Part shown: piece by piece, positions 23,928 through 32,730 of the stretch | Position numbering within the stretch: position 1 is the first letter of the stretch | How the letters are laid out: each line of letters starts with the position of its first letter | DNA from: an uncultured Oscillospiraceae bacterium | GTDB lineage: Bacteria; Bacillota; Clostridia; Oscillospirales; Ruminococcaceae | Length of the DNA stretch: 54,304 bases | Direction of reading: 5' to 3' | Assembly: GCA_910587135.1 (NCBI GenBank) | Contig: CAJULF010000017.1 | Span: 1-54,304, forward strand | Translations under genes and position numbers: made by a program | The notes under the pieces: model-generated | What the model saw: the letters and a program-made list of their open reading frames with translations, nothing else | Databases searched by the model: none | What the model was told of the DNA's origin: nothing

Positions 23928-24701
23928 TTGGAGATTATTTCGTCAAGGTCGAACGGGGAGGTGCGGCTTTTAAGGCAGCTTCTGCGGGACAAGAGAGCAC
24001 GGGACGAGCTGGACAGCTTTGCGGCAGAGGGAGACCACCTCTGCGGAGAACTGGCGGATTCGGACTTTGAAGCGGAGCTGTTCGCTTGCACGCGCAGGGC
24101 GGAGGAAAGATATCCCGAAACCGTGGCGAAGGCGCGGGGCAGATCCGTGAGGTCAGTTGTAATAACCGACGAGATCTCCGAATATATTTCAGATACAAAA
24201 TCCCCTCAGGGGCTTTTTATAAGGGCGAGGAAACGCATATCGGAGATACCGTATGACGCGGGCAGGATACTGGTGCTTGACGGGGTGCAGGACCCGGGGA
24301 ACGTCGGCACGATCCTCCGCGCCGCGGAGGCGCTGGGGATAGACGGCGCGGCGCTGCTGGCGGGCTGCGCGGATATCTATTCGCCCAAAACTCTCCGTTC
24401 GTCAATGGGCAGCGTGTTCAGACTTCCGTGCGTAAATGTGGACGATAGCTTTGTCGGGGGACTTTCGGAGCAAGGCTTCTCGGTTTACGGGGCAATGCTG
24501 GACGAAGGCGCGAAACGACTGGGGGAGTTCGCCTTTTCGGGCAGATGCGCCGTTGTGATAGGCAGCGAGGGCGCGGGAATATCTCCGCGTATAGCCGCGC
24601 TGTGCGGTGAAAAGATATATATACCCATTCAGAGCGCTGAGTCGCTAAATGCCGCCGTTGCCGCTTCAATTATTATGTGGGAGATGAGAAAAACGCCGTG
24701 A
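23928..24701 (+). CDS. TrmH/SpoU-family RNA 2'-O-methyltransferase
   Basis: 257 residues with the SPOUT knot. An N-terminal substrate-binding segment (about 1-95) is followed by the three methyltransferase motifs: LDGVQDPGNVGTILRAAEAL, VVIGSEGAGIS and IPIQSAESLNAAVAASI. It transfers a methyl group from S-adenosylmethionine to a ribose 2'-OH of rRNA or tRNA; the exact nucleotide cannot be assigned. TTG start at 23928 with GGAGGTG upstream. In Firmicutes this gene often sits near infC-rpmI-rplT, as here. Its 3' end overlaps nfi. Confidence 0.9.
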   Translation: MEIISSRSNGEVRLLRQLLRDKRARDELDSFAAEGDHLCGELADSDFEAELFACTRRAEERYPETVAKARGRSVRSVVITDEISEYISDTKSPQGLFIRARKRISEIPYDAGRILVLDGVQDPGNVGTILRAAEALGIDGAALLAGCADIYSPKTLRSSMGSVFRLPCVNVDDSFVGGLSEQGFSVYGAMLDEGAKRLGEFAFSGRCAVVIGSEGAGISPRIAALCGEKIYIPIQSAESLNAAVAASIIMWEMRKTP

Positions 24702-25426
24702 AGCCGCTGTGCCGTGATTTTTCGGGGCTTACGGAAAGCGAATGTATAAAAATGCAGCAGGAGCTTTCGCCCGGAATAGTTCAGAAAAACGCTGTCGCGA
24801 CCGAAGATATCCGTACTGTTGCGGGAGTTGATATCGCTTATTGGCAAGCCGACAATACCGAGTGGGCTGTGTGCTGTATCGTGGTGATAGACGTAAAAAG
24901 CAGGACGGTGACCGAAAAGCAATATTCGGCGGGATCGGTGAAATTTCCTTATATCCCCGGCTGTCTGGCTTTCAGAGAGCTTCCGCTGGTTCTGGAAACC
25001 GCCGCAAAGCTTGAGCGGAAGCCCGATGTGTTCATTTTCGACGGCAACGGTATCCTGCACCCGAGGGGAATGGGTCTTGCGGCTCATGCTTCCTTTTATC
25101 TTGATTCGCCGACGGCGGGCATAGCCAAGCATTATTTTAAGGTGGAGGGCGCGGAGTTTACAATGCCGCCGCCTGAAAAGGGTAGCTTTTCGGATATAAT
25201 AAAAAACGGCGGGATTCTGGGAAGAGCGGTCAGAACGCACGGCGGCGTAAAGCCCGTCTACGTTTCGGTCGGTAATCATATGGATATAGATGCGGTAACG
25301 GAGCTTGCGCTGTCGCTTACCGATGATGAAAGCCATATTCCCATACCCACAAGATACGCGGATATGGAAACCCATGTCATGCGGAGCAGGCTGAAAAATT
25401 GTCAATGCACAATGGACAATGCATAA
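24677..25426 (+). CDS. nfi: Endonuclease V
   Basis: Nicks DNA at deoxyinosine (and RNA at inosine in some species) for repair of deaminated purines. Catalytic acids are in place: VAGVDIAYW, GCLAFRELP and FDGNGILHPRGMGLA. The wedge-type segment FPYIPG is also present. The frame opens with GTG 24677; GTG 24698, which overlaps the upstream TGA, is an equally possible start. The last nine or so residues (about NCQCTMDNA) are encoded by an AT-rich inverted repeat, so the natural C-terminus has been replaced. The core is intact, so it is probably active. Confidence 0.92.
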   Translation: MGDEKNAVKPLCRDFSGLTESECIKMQQELSPGIVQKNAVATEDIRTVAGVDIAYWQADNTEWAVCCIVVIDVKSRTVTEKQYSAGSVKFPYIPGCLAFRELPLVLETAAKLERKPDVFIFDGNGILHPRGMGLAAHASFYLDSPTAGIAKHYFKVEGAEFTMPPPEKGSFSDIIKNGGILGRAVRTHGGVKPVYVSVGNHMDIDAVTELALSLTDDESHIPIPTRYADMETHVMRSRLKNCQCTMDNA

Positions 25427-25515
25427 TTTAGGAGCGTCTGCGGCGCGAAATACAGATATGTATTCCGCATACGGCAAGAAAATTGTTTATTGTCAATTGT
25501 TTATTCTCAATTAAA
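25395..25515. repeat. AT-rich inverted repeat between nfi and topA
   Basis: The left arm (attgtcaatgcacaatggac, from about 25397) and the complement of the right arm (about 25480-25513) agree over some 33 bp with most positions matching (AATTG, ACAAT and GACAAT blocks). The centre is a GC-richer stretch, gcggcgcgaaatacag. It holds the nfi stop codon. A similar element lies at 46432. Confidence 0.55.
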
Positions 25516-25542
25516 TTATATATAAATTAGGGGGACAAATCG

Positions 25543-27651
25543 GTGTCAAACCTTGTTATACTGGAGTCGCCGTCCAAGGCGAAAACCGTAAAGAAATATC
25601 TGGGAGCGGGCTACGATGTTATCGCTTCAACGGGGCATATAATCGATCTGCCGAAATCCAAGCTGGGTGTGGACGTGGATAATGATTTCACACCCCAGTA
25701 TGTGAATATGAAGGACAAGTCCGATGTAATAAAGGAGCTGAAGAAGCACGCGAAATCCAGCGAAACGATATATCTCGCGACCGACCCGGACCGCGAGGGA
25801 GAGGCTATCGCGTGGCATTTGTCACACCTTTTGAATATAAGCGAGAACGCTCCGGTAAGGGTCACCTTCAACGAGATAACCAAAAGCGGCGTTCAGTACG
25901 GCATGAGCCACCCGAGAACGATAAATACCAACGTTGTGGACGCTCAGCAGGCGCGCAGGGTTCTTGACAGGATTGTGGGGTATAAGCTGTCGCCGTTTCT
26001 CTGGAAGAAGGTAAGGCGCGGGCTGTCCGCGGGGCGCGTGCAGTCGGTGGCGGTTAGGATAATCGTAGACAGGGAAAACGAGATACGCAGTTTCAAGACT
26101 CAGGAATACTGGAGTATTGACGCAAAGCTTCTCGCAGCCTCTTCAAAAAAGGCATTCGCGGCAAAGCTGACGGAGGTGAACGGACAGAAAGCCGAGATCG
26201 CGGACAAGGCTCGGGCTGATGAGATACTTAAGCGTCTTGAAAACGCGGAGTATGTGGTGAGCGCTTTGAAAAAGTCACAGCGCAAAAAACAGCCCGCTCC
26301 GCCCTTTACCACCTCCACGCTTCAGCAGGAAGCTTCAAGAAGACTGTCGTTTCAGGCAAGGCGCACCATGAAGGCGGCTCAGGAGCTGTATGAGGGCGTA
26401 GATGTCGAGGGAGTGGGAGCTGTCGGTCTTATCACATATATGAGAACCGACTCGCTGCGCATTTCCGACGAGGCAAAAACCGCCGCCGCGGGGCTTATAA
26501 AGGAGCTTTACGGCGCGGAGTACCTCCCCGACGCTCCGCGTGTTTATAAAAGCAAGAACAACGCTCAGGACGCTCATGAGGCTATACGTCCGACAGATAT
26601 CACGCTTACGCCCGAAAAGATAAAGGGCTCTCTTTCGGGTGACCAGTGTAAACTCTACCGGCTTATTTGGGAGCGCTTTATGGCAAGCCAGATGCAGAAC
26701 GCGGTCATGGATACCGTTTCGGCGGATATCACGGCTGCCGGTTGCCTGTTCAAGGCGAGCGGTTATTCGGTAAAGTTCGACGGATTTACAAAGCTGTATG
26801 AGGAGAGCCGAGAGGGCGAGGATTCCCAAAGCGGTATGCTGCCCAAGCTTGACAAGGGTGAGAAGCTGAAGCCCGAAGAGGTGCTTGGTCATCAGCACTT
26901 CACGCAGCCCCCCGCGCGGTACAACGAGGCTTCGCTGATAAAGACCCTTGAAGAAAACGGTATCGGGCGGCCCTCCACCTACGCTCCCACCATCTCCACC
27001 ATTCTCGACAGGCATTATGTCGAGCGGGAAACGGGTAATCAGCTAAAGCCGACGGCTTTGGGTGAGGTAATAACCGAGCTGCTTAAGGATCATTTCAACA
27101 ATATCGTTGACGTGAAATTTACCGCCAAGATGGAGTCCGATCTGGACGATATCGAAAACGGCGAGCGCAATTGGGTGGATACCATGCGCAGATTTTACGG
27201 CGGCTTTTCCAAAACACTGGAGAAAGCGGAGCAGGATATGGAGGGTAAGCGGGTCAAGGTCCCCGATGAACAGACGGATATCGTCTGTGAGGAGTGCGGC
27301 AAGCCGATGGTCATCAAGATCGGACCTTACGGAAAGTTTCTCGGCTGCTCGGGCTTTCCCGACTGCAAGTTTACCAAGAAGATAGTGGTGGAGACCAAGG
27401 GAAACTGTCCGAAATGCGGAAAGAAAATGCTGGCTAAAAAGTCCAAAAAGGGCAAGCCGTTTTACGGCTGCGAGGATTATAAAAACTGCAACTTCATGAC
27501 GTGGGATCTGCCGATAGACGAAAAGTGCCCCGAATGCGGCGCGCCGATGTTTAAAAAGGCGGGCAGGCAGGGAATGATATATTGTGCAAAAGAGAACTGC
27601 GGATATAAACGTCCGCTTGACACAAAGGAAAGTAAGACCGATGAGAGTTAA
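25543..27651 (+). CDS. topA: DNA topoisomerase I
   Basis: Type IA topoisomerase that relaxes negative supercoils, 702 residues. TOPRIM region LVILESPSKAKTVKKYLG and DPDREGEAIAWHL; active-site tyrosine in GLITYMRTDSLRIS. Three C-terminal four-cysteine zinc ribbons (CEECGKP, CPKCGKK, CPECGAP starts) between about residues 580 and 690. GTG start at 25543 behind AGGGGGAC. It overlaps trmFO by 11 nt, the common Firmicute topA-trmFO pair. Confidence 0.97.
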   Translation: MSNLVILESPSKAKTVKKYLGAGYDVIASTGHIIDLPKSKLGVDVDNDFTPQYVNMKDKSDVIKELKKHAKSSETIYLATDPDREGEAIAWHLSHLLNISENAPVRVTFNEITKSGVQYGMSHPRTINTNVVDAQQARRVLDRIVGYKLSPFLWKKVRRGLSAGRVQSVAVRIIVDRENEIRSFKTQEYWSIDAKLLAASSKKAFAAKLTEVNGQKAEIADKARADEILKRLENAEYVVSALKKSQRKKQPAPPFTTSTLQQEASRRLSFQARRTMKAAQELYEGVDVEGVGAVGLITYMRTDSLRISDEAKTAAAGLIKELYGAEYLPDAPRVYKSKNNAQDAHEAIRPTDITLTPEKIKGSLSGDQCKLYRLIWERFMASQMQNAVMDTVSADITAAGCLFKASGYSVKFDGFTKLYEESREGEDSQSGMLPKLDKGEKLKPEEVLGHQHFTQPPARYNEASLIKTLEENGIGRPSTYAPTISTILDRHYVERETGNQLKPTALGEVITELLKDHFNNIVDVKFTAKMESDLDDIENGERNWVDTMRRFYGGFSKTLEKAEQDMEGKRVKVPDEQTDIVCEECGKPMVIKIGPYGKFLGCSGFPDCKFTKKIVVETKGNCPKCGKKMLAKKSKKGKPFYGCEDYKNCNFMTWDLPIDEKCPECGAPMFKKAGRQGMIYCAKENCGYKRPLDTKESKTDES

Positions 27652-28969
27652 GGTTATCGGGGCGGGTCTGGCGGGCTGCGAGGCGGCTATGCAGCTCGCG
27701 CGGCGCGGATTTTCGGTTGAACTTTGCGAGATGAAGCCGACGAAGTTCTCGCCCGCCCACAAATACGAGGGATTTGCGGAGCTGGTATGCTCCAACTCCC
27801 TTAAGGCGGCGAGGGCGGAGAGCGCCTGCGGTCTGCTTAAGGAGGAAATGCGGCGCTTCGGGTCGGTCATTCTGGAAGCGGCGGAGCGGACAAGCGTTCC
27901 TGCGGGCGGAGCGCTGGCGGTTGACAGAACGGCGTTTTCGGACGAGGTTACGCGCATAATCGGGTCGCACCCGAATATCGAGGTAAGATACGGGGAGATC
28001 ACAGAGTTCCCCGATAATAACGCGGTAATTTGCACCGGACCGCTGACAAGCGACGGGCTTGCCGATAAGATACGCGAAAAATGCGGAGATTACCTCAGCT
28101 TTTATGACGCGGCAGCCCCCATCGTGACGGCGGAAAGTATAGATTTTTCGATAGCGTTTGAGCAGTCGCGGTATGACCGCGGAGGCGCGGATTATGTAAA
28201 TTGTCCGATGAGCAAAGAGGAGTATGAGATATTCTACAACGCGCTGATAAACGCCGAAACAGCGCCCTTGCATGAGTTTGACCGCCCATCGGAGGCGAGT
28301 GGATTGAAGGTGTATGAGGGCTGTATGCCCGTTGAGGTTCTGGCGAAGCGTGGGATAGAAAGCGTGCGTTACGGCTGCATGAAGCCCGTAGGGCTGACCG
28401 ACCCGAGAACGGGTGTGCGTCCCTACGCGGCGGTACAGCTCCGCAGAGAGAACGCTGAGGGCACGCTTTACAATATAGTGGGATTTCAGACAAATCTGAA
28501 ATTCGGCGAGCAGAAGCGGGTGTTTTCGCTTATCCCGGGGCTTGCGAACGCCGAATTCGCGCGGTACGGGGTGATGCACCGCAATACGTTTTTAAACAGC
28601 CCCCGACTGCTTGATGAGCATTTTATGCTGAAAGGCTCGGATAATGTATTTTTCGGCGGGCAGATAACCGGAGTGGAGGGCTATGTTGAAAGCGCGGCAA
28701 GCGGCATTATGGCAGGCAGGGCGCTTGCGGACAGGCTTGACGGGAAACAGCCGCTGACGCTGCCGAGAACGACGATGATGGGGGCGCTTGCGGATTACGT
28801 CGCCCACGCTTGGGAGTGCAATTTCCAGCCGATGGGCAGCAATATGGGGATACTTCCCCCGCTCGGAGAGGATTTCCGCGGCAAGGACGGAAAGCAAAGG
28901 AAGTATGCGGCACTGGCTCAGCGGGCGTTGGATGCGATAGATGATCTGGTTACGTCATCGGATAGTTAA
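27641..28969 (+). CDS. trmFO: tRNA (uracil-54-C5)-methyltransferase, folate-dependent
   Basis: FAD enzyme that makes ribothymidine-54 in tRNA using methylene-tetrahydrofolate, the Firmicute alternative to TrmA. 442 residues from ATG 27641, starting MRVKVIGAGLAGCEAA, the dinucleotide-binding motif. Further marks are CSNSLKAARAESACGLLKEE with the catalytic cysteine region, CPMSKEEYE, and the C-terminal GQITGVEGYVESAASGI. The ATG fits the family better than the frame from 27584, which lies within topA. The last two bases of its TAA stop are the first two bases of a miniature element, so that insertion ends exactly here. Confidence 0.96.
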   Translation: MRVKVIGAGLAGCEAAMQLARRGFSVELCEMKPTKFSPAHKYEGFAELVCSNSLKAARAESACGLLKEEMRRFGSVILEAAERTSVPAGGALAVDRTAFSDEVTRIIGSHPNIEVRYGEITEFPDNNAVICTGPLTSDGLADKIREKCGDYLSFYDAAAPIVTAESIDFSIAFEQSRYDRGGADYVNCPMSKEEYEIFYNALINAETAPLHEFDRPSEASGLKVYEGCMPVEVLAKRGIESVRYGCMKPVGLTDPRTGVRPYAAVQLRRENAEGTLYNIVGFQTNLKFGEQKRVFSLIPGLANAEFARYGVMHRNTFLNSPRLLDEHFMLKGSDNVFFGGQITGVEGYVESAASGIMAGRALADRLDGKQPLTLPRTTMMGALADYVAHAWECNFQPMGSNMGILPPLGEDFRGKDGKQRKYAALAQRALDAIDDLVTSSDS

Positions 28970-29123
28970 GGCAACACCGCACAAAGCCCGTACTCCGCGC
29001 TTTGCACGCATCATGTCTGCATATTTCCCGTCATCTTGCACAGGTTCTTCCTGGCGAGCTTGTACAATCCAATAAAAAATCTGACGGCGCAATCTGCGCA
29101 CAAGCTATGTGCGGAGTCACCTT
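28968..29123. mobile_element. Miniature inverted-repeat element, inverted copy
   Basis: 156 bp. The left end AAGGCAACACCGCACAAAGC is identical to that of the copy at 22031; the right end has drifted. Read on the minus strand the interior follows the 22031 copy (gcgcagattgcgccgtcag, gattgtaca, tgtgcaagatgacgg), with a 20-bp gap where that copy has its GC hairpin. TTAA on the left and TTAG on the right flank it. Confidence 0.85.
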
Positions 29124-29244
29124 AGTTCTTTTTACTTTTCGTGTTGATGGCTTTAAGTACAAACGGTATCACCGATTGTGTATTGAAATTGAAAACCGAC
29201 AGCGAAATAATCAAAAAATTAACCGAAATCCGGAGGAGAACATA

Positions 29245-29664
29245 ATGCAGGAAGCTGTACTGAAGCTGCAAAAATTTGGTGTAGCACCGGAGGGCTTTGA
29301 AAGTGTTATATTTCCCGGAGATGATGGTTTTCCCTCTGATGAAACACTTGACTTATGGGACGAATATCAAGACGCGGTTGTGTCTATTCGTCACCCTGTT
29401 GCATGGGAAGAAGCGGAAATACTTATAAAATGCTGTCCTACCGATCACATGGCAGGAATAGAGTGGTCGCTGTTGCATTGCACAGAAAGCTGCTGTAGTT
29501 TGACGGAAAACCCCGATGAAGTGGAAAGATATAAAAGCCTGATAAGCGAATGCAATTCGGATATGATGAGAGAAGAACTGTTAAAAAGGTTGAATCATAC
29601 ATTTCAAAACACTCCTAACCAATTCGATAATTCGGTTTGTCCGTCAGTTATCCATGGCGAATGA
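29245..29664 (+). CDS. Hypothetical protein, 139 residues
   Basis: I do not recognise the family. The protein is acidic and soluble, without signal peptide or membrane helix; it opens MQEAVLKLQKFGVAPEGFE and contains five cysteines, including a pair in TESCCSL. The start is ATG 29245 with GGAGGAG 7 nt upstream; the open frame back to 29002 translates the miniature element and is not real. Codon use is more AT-rich than topA or plsX on either side, similar to the other accessory genes here. It stands alone between trmFO and plsX, possibly an acquired immunity or toxin-partner type gene, but nothing in the sequence proves that. Confidence 0.6.
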   Translation: MQEAVLKLQKFGVAPEGFESVIFPGDDGFPSDETLDLWDEYQDAVVSIRHPVAWEEAEILIKCCPTDHMAGIEWSLLHCTESCCSLTENPDEVERYKSLISECNSDMMREELLKRLNHTFQNTPNQFDNSVCPSVIHGE

Positions 29665-29701
29665 CTATTAACGCAGGCGAAAATAAAACAGAACGGTAAA
29701 A

Positions 29702-29860
29702 TAAACGACGGAAATAACTGCGTAACGCTCGCGCAGGAAATTTCAAAAAGTGCGCGTTTGCCCTAATGGAAAATGCAGCACGGTTTCCGATAGGCGTGCG
29801 GAGCGTAACGCAGTGAAGCGGAGCATGGCTATCGGAAATTTTGAATTTTTTAGATAAGGA
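29702..29860 (+). repeat. A-type structured intergenic repeat, divergent
   Basis: GGAAATTTCAAAAAGTGCGCGTTTGCC, an altered first hairpin, then TTTCCGATAG...CTATCGGAAATTTTGAATTTTTTAGATAA. The second stem has changed on both sides relative to other copies and still pairs over 10 bp. The end runs directly into the plsX ribosome binding site (AAGGACA). Confidence 0.75.
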
Positions 29861-29868
29861 CAAATGTT

Positions 29869-30879
29869 ATGAAAATAGTAATTGACGGCTTCGGCGGCGA
29901 CAACGCCCCGGATGAGGTTCTTAAAGGCGCGGCAATGGCTGTGGAGCAGCTTGGCGCGGATATATCGGTGACGGGAGATATTGAGCTGCTTAAGGCGCGT
30001 ATGAAAGGGCTTGGTATTCCCGAAAAGGGTATTGAGCTTGTGCCCGCCAACGGCGTTATCACCACCGAAGACAACCCGCGTTCCATTCTTAAGGATAAGG
30101 CGGATACTTCTATGGGGGTGGCGTTCCGTATGTTAGCCGACGGCAAGGCGGACGCGGCGATAAGCGCGGGAAGCACGGCGGCTATCGTAATAGGCGGAAC
30201 TATGATAGAAAAGCGCATAAAGGGCGTTAAAAGGACTGCCCTTGTGCCCCTTATGCCCTGTAAGGACGGGAAGAAATACTGTGTGCTGGACGGCGGCGCG
30301 AACATAGAGTGCCGTCCCGAAATGCTTCAGCAGTTCGCCATTTTGGGCAGCTGCTTTATGGAGAAAACTATGGGGGTAAAAAATCCCCGCGTGGGGCTTC
30401 TCAATATCGGCACAGAGGACGAAAAGGGGCGCGAGCTGGAGCATGAAGCAAAGCTTCTGCTGGAGCGCACTCCCGTGAATTTCGTGGGATATGTCGAGGC
30501 GAGAGACGTGCCGCTGGGCGCTGTGGACGTTCTGGTCACCGACGGGTTTACGGGCAATGTTTATCTTAAAGCCTGCGAGGGCATGGGGGCGCTGATGAAG
30601 GACGCGCTGAAATCGATGTTTTTCGCCAACCTGAAGACGAAGATCGGCGCACTTTGCGTTAAGAAACAGCTCGGCGGCTTTTCAAAGCAGATGGACTATA
30701 AGGAGATAGGCGGTTCGCCGCTGCTTGGCACGGCAAAGCCCGTGTTCAAGGCGCACGGAAGCTCCGACGCCAAGGCGTTTTTCGGAGCGTTCAGACAGGC
30801 GAAGCTGTTTGTGGAGAACGACGCCATCGCCGAAATGACCGAAGCTATCGCCGCGCTCGGCGTGAAAGATGACAAATAG
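29869..30879 (+). CDS. plsX: Phosphate acyltransferase PlsX
   Basis: Converts acyl-ACP to acyl-phosphate for membrane phospholipid synthesis. 336 residues, normal. It begins IVIDGFGGDNAPDEVLKGA and carries AISAGSTAAIVIGGT, VLDGGANIECRPEML, GLLNIGTEDEKG and VLVTDGFTGNVYLKACEG. It opens a long cluster of growth genes; acpP and fab genes, often next in Firmicutes, are absent and rnc follows after a repeat. Confidence 0.96.
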   Translation: MKIVIDGFGGDNAPDEVLKGAAMAVEQLGADISVTGDIELLKARMKGLGIPEKGIELVPANGVITTEDNPRSILKDKADTSMGVAFRMLADGKADAAISAGSTAAIVIGGTMIEKRIKGVKRTALVPLMPCKDGKKYCVLDGGANIECRPEMLQQFAILGSCFMEKTMGVKNPRVGLLNIGTEDEKGRELEHEAKLLLERTPVNFVGYVEARDVPLGAVDVLVTDGFTGNVYLKACEGMGALMKDALKSMFFANLKTKIGALCVKKQLGGFSKQMDYKEIGGSPLLGTAKPVFKAHGSSDAKAFFGAFRQAKLFVENDAIAEMTEAIAALGVKDDK

Positions 30880-30884
30880 ATACG

Positions 30885-31043
30885 GTTTGCGGAAAAACCT
30901 GTATGCCATGCAGTGTAGCCGCGTGAAATTTCAAAAAATCGCGCATATCCCTTAACGGCAGATGCCGCGCGGTTTCCGACGGGTATGCGGGACGGAGGCA
31001 TAGAGGAAATTTTAAAATATACTCAAATAATTTGTCTTGAGGA
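30885..31043 (+). repeat. A-type structured repeat, degenerate
   Basis: Left signature gcggaaaaacctgtatgcc and GTGAAATTTCAAAAAATCGCGC are clear; the second arm GGTTTCCGACGGGTATGCGG has lost most of its pairing partner (aggaaattttaaaata). It occupies the plsX-rnc gap and ends at the rnc ribosome binding site. Confidence 0.65.
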
Positions 31044-31055
31044 GCGTAAAAAGAT

Positions 31056-31742
31056 ATGAATTTTCGGGAGCTTGAGGACGCCATAGGATATACCTTTAAA
31101 AAGAAATCGCTTCTGGAGCGGGCAATGACTCACTCCAGTTATTCGGGCGGCAAGAATAACGGCTGCAACGAGAGACTGGAATTTCTCGGTGACAGCGTTT
31201 TGCAGCTTACGGTGTCAAAATATCTGTTCACAAATATGGATAAGGAGCCCGAGGGCGGTCTTACGCGGCTGCGCGCTTCTATTGTCTGTGAAAACTCTCT
31301 GTACAGCTTTGCCAAGCGGATAAACCTCGGGAAGTATATCCTTTTGGGAAAAGGCGAGGAGATGACGGGCGGGCGCGACAGGCGCTCTATTCTTGCGGAC
31401 GCTTTCGAGGCGCTTATCGCGGCGATATATCTCGATGGCGGCATGGAAATCGCGGAGAAGTTCATTCTGGGCTTTGTACCCTCAATTGAGGCGCTGAAAA
31501 GCGGCAAGGTCAAGCTCGGGGACTACAAGACAATCTTGCAGGAGATCATACAGCAAAATCCCGAGGAGCATATCTCTTACGACGTAACCGACGAGGATGG
31601 CGAGGAGCACAATAAAGTTTTTGCGGCAAGCGTTCTGCTGAACGGTCAGGTCATCGGCAGGGGCAGGGGACTCAGCAAAAAGGAGGCCGAGCAGGCTGCC
31701 GCAAAGGAAGCTATCGGGCTTATGGGCTATGAAACAGACTAA
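31056..31742 (+). CDS. rnc: Ribonuclease III
   Basis: Double-strand RNA endonuclease for rRNA and mRNA processing, 228 residues. The catalytic signature is NERLEFLGDSVLQL, with the second acidic site DAFEALIAAIYLDGG. The C-terminal double-strand RNA binding domain starts near DYKTILQEIIQQ and ends SKKEAEQAAAKEAI. GAGGAG lies 11 nt before the ATG. It overlaps the radical SAM gene by 14 nt. Confidence 0.97.
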   Translation: MNFRELEDAIGYTFKKKSLLERAMTHSSYSGGKNNGCNERLEFLGDSVLQLTVSKYLFTNMDKEPEGGLTRLRASIVCENSLYSFAKRINLGKYILLGKGEEMTGGRDRRSILADAFEALIAAIYLDGGMEIAEKFILGFVPSIEALKSGKVKLGDYKTILQEIIQQNPEEHISYDVTDEDGEEHNKVFAASVLLNGQVIGRGRGLSKKEAEQAAAKEAIGLMGYETD

Positions 31743-32730
31743 TCTTTCGATTTTCATACCGCATATCGGCTGCCCGCATTTGTGCAGCTTCTGCGACCAG
31801 AAGAGCATTTCGGGTGCGGCAAAGGCGCCGTCCGCCGAGGAGGTGCGGGAGCTTCTCGCGCGGCAGGCGGAGCATTTGAATACTATCGGTGCAAAAGCGG
31901 AGATAGCCTTTTTCGGCGGGAGCTTCACGGCTATCCCGCGCGGATATATGACAGAGCTGCTGGAAACCGCGGCGCGTGCGGTAAGGGAGTATGACGCTTA
32001 TAACGGTATACGCTGTTCCACCCGTCCCGACTGCGTTTCCGATGAGATAACGCATATCCTGAGAGAATACGGCGTTACTTCGGTGGAGCTTGGGGCGCAG
32101 TCTATGAGCGACGAGGTGCTGGCAGCGAACGACCGCGGTCACACCGCCGATGACGTAAGGCAAGCTTCGGAGCTGATAAAAAAAAGCGGTATCCGGTTGG
32201 GGCTTCAGATGATGACGGGTCTGTATAGGGACAGCCGCGGCGCGGTGCTGGACACCGCGAGGGAGTTTATTAAAATAGCTCCCGAAACCGTAAGAATATA
32301 CCCAACGGTTATTTTAAAGGGCACGCGGCTCGGGGAGCTGTACGAGCGCGGAGAATACACCGGTTTCGGCTTTGACGAGACCGTGGAGCTTTGCGCGGAA
32401 CTGCTGAGAATGTTCGGGCGCGAAAATATTGCGGTGATAAGAATGGGGCTTCACGCTTCGGCGGAGGTGGAGCGGGACAGACTGGGAGGAGTTTATCACC
32501 CCGCGTTCCGCGAGCTGTGCGAAAGCAGGATAATGCTAAAGGACATCACGGCGTGTCTGGAGAAGCTGCCGAAAGGCGAATATACCGTGCTTACGGATAA
32601 AAGGAACATAAGCAGGCTGGTGGGGCAGAGGCGCGGGAATATCGCGGCGCTGGAACAAGCCGGCTATAAAATAAAGGTCGGGGAACGGACGGGAGCATAT
32701 CTTGAGATCATTCCCAAAACGGAGATATAA
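31729..32730 (+). CDS. Radical SAM protein, Elp3-related, without acetyltransferase domain
   Basis: 333 residues with the iron-sulfur motif CPHLCSFCDQ (CxxxCxxC) near the N-terminus, FFGGSFTAIP, and STRPDCVSDEI, all like the radical SAM half of Elp3 (COG1243). A C-terminal GNAT domain, needed by full Elp3, is not present. This short form sits between rnc and smc in many Clostridia. The reaction is unknown; tRNA modification is a guess from Elp3. Its stop is immediately followed by the smc ATG. Confidence 0.85.
   Translation: MKQTNLSIFIPHIGCPHLCSFCDQKSISGAAKAPSAEEVRELLARQAEHLNTIGAKAEIAFFGGSFTAIPRGYMTELLETAARAVREYDAYNGIRCSTRPDCVSDEITHILREYGVTSVELGAQSMSDEVLAANDRGHTADDVRQASELIKKSGIRLGLQMMTGLYRDSRGAVLDTAREFIKIAPETVRIYPTVILKGTRLGELYERGEYTGFGFDETVELCAELLRMFGRENIAVIRMGLHASAEVERDRLGGVYHPAFRELCESRIMLKDITACLEKLPKGEYTVLTDKRNISRLVGQRRGNIAALEQAGYKIKVGERTGAYLEIIPKTEI

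Noticed and set aside
29002..29244. An 81-codon extension of the 139-residue hypothetical gene
   Set aside because: It translates the miniature element; GGAGGAG and ATG 29245 mark the real start.
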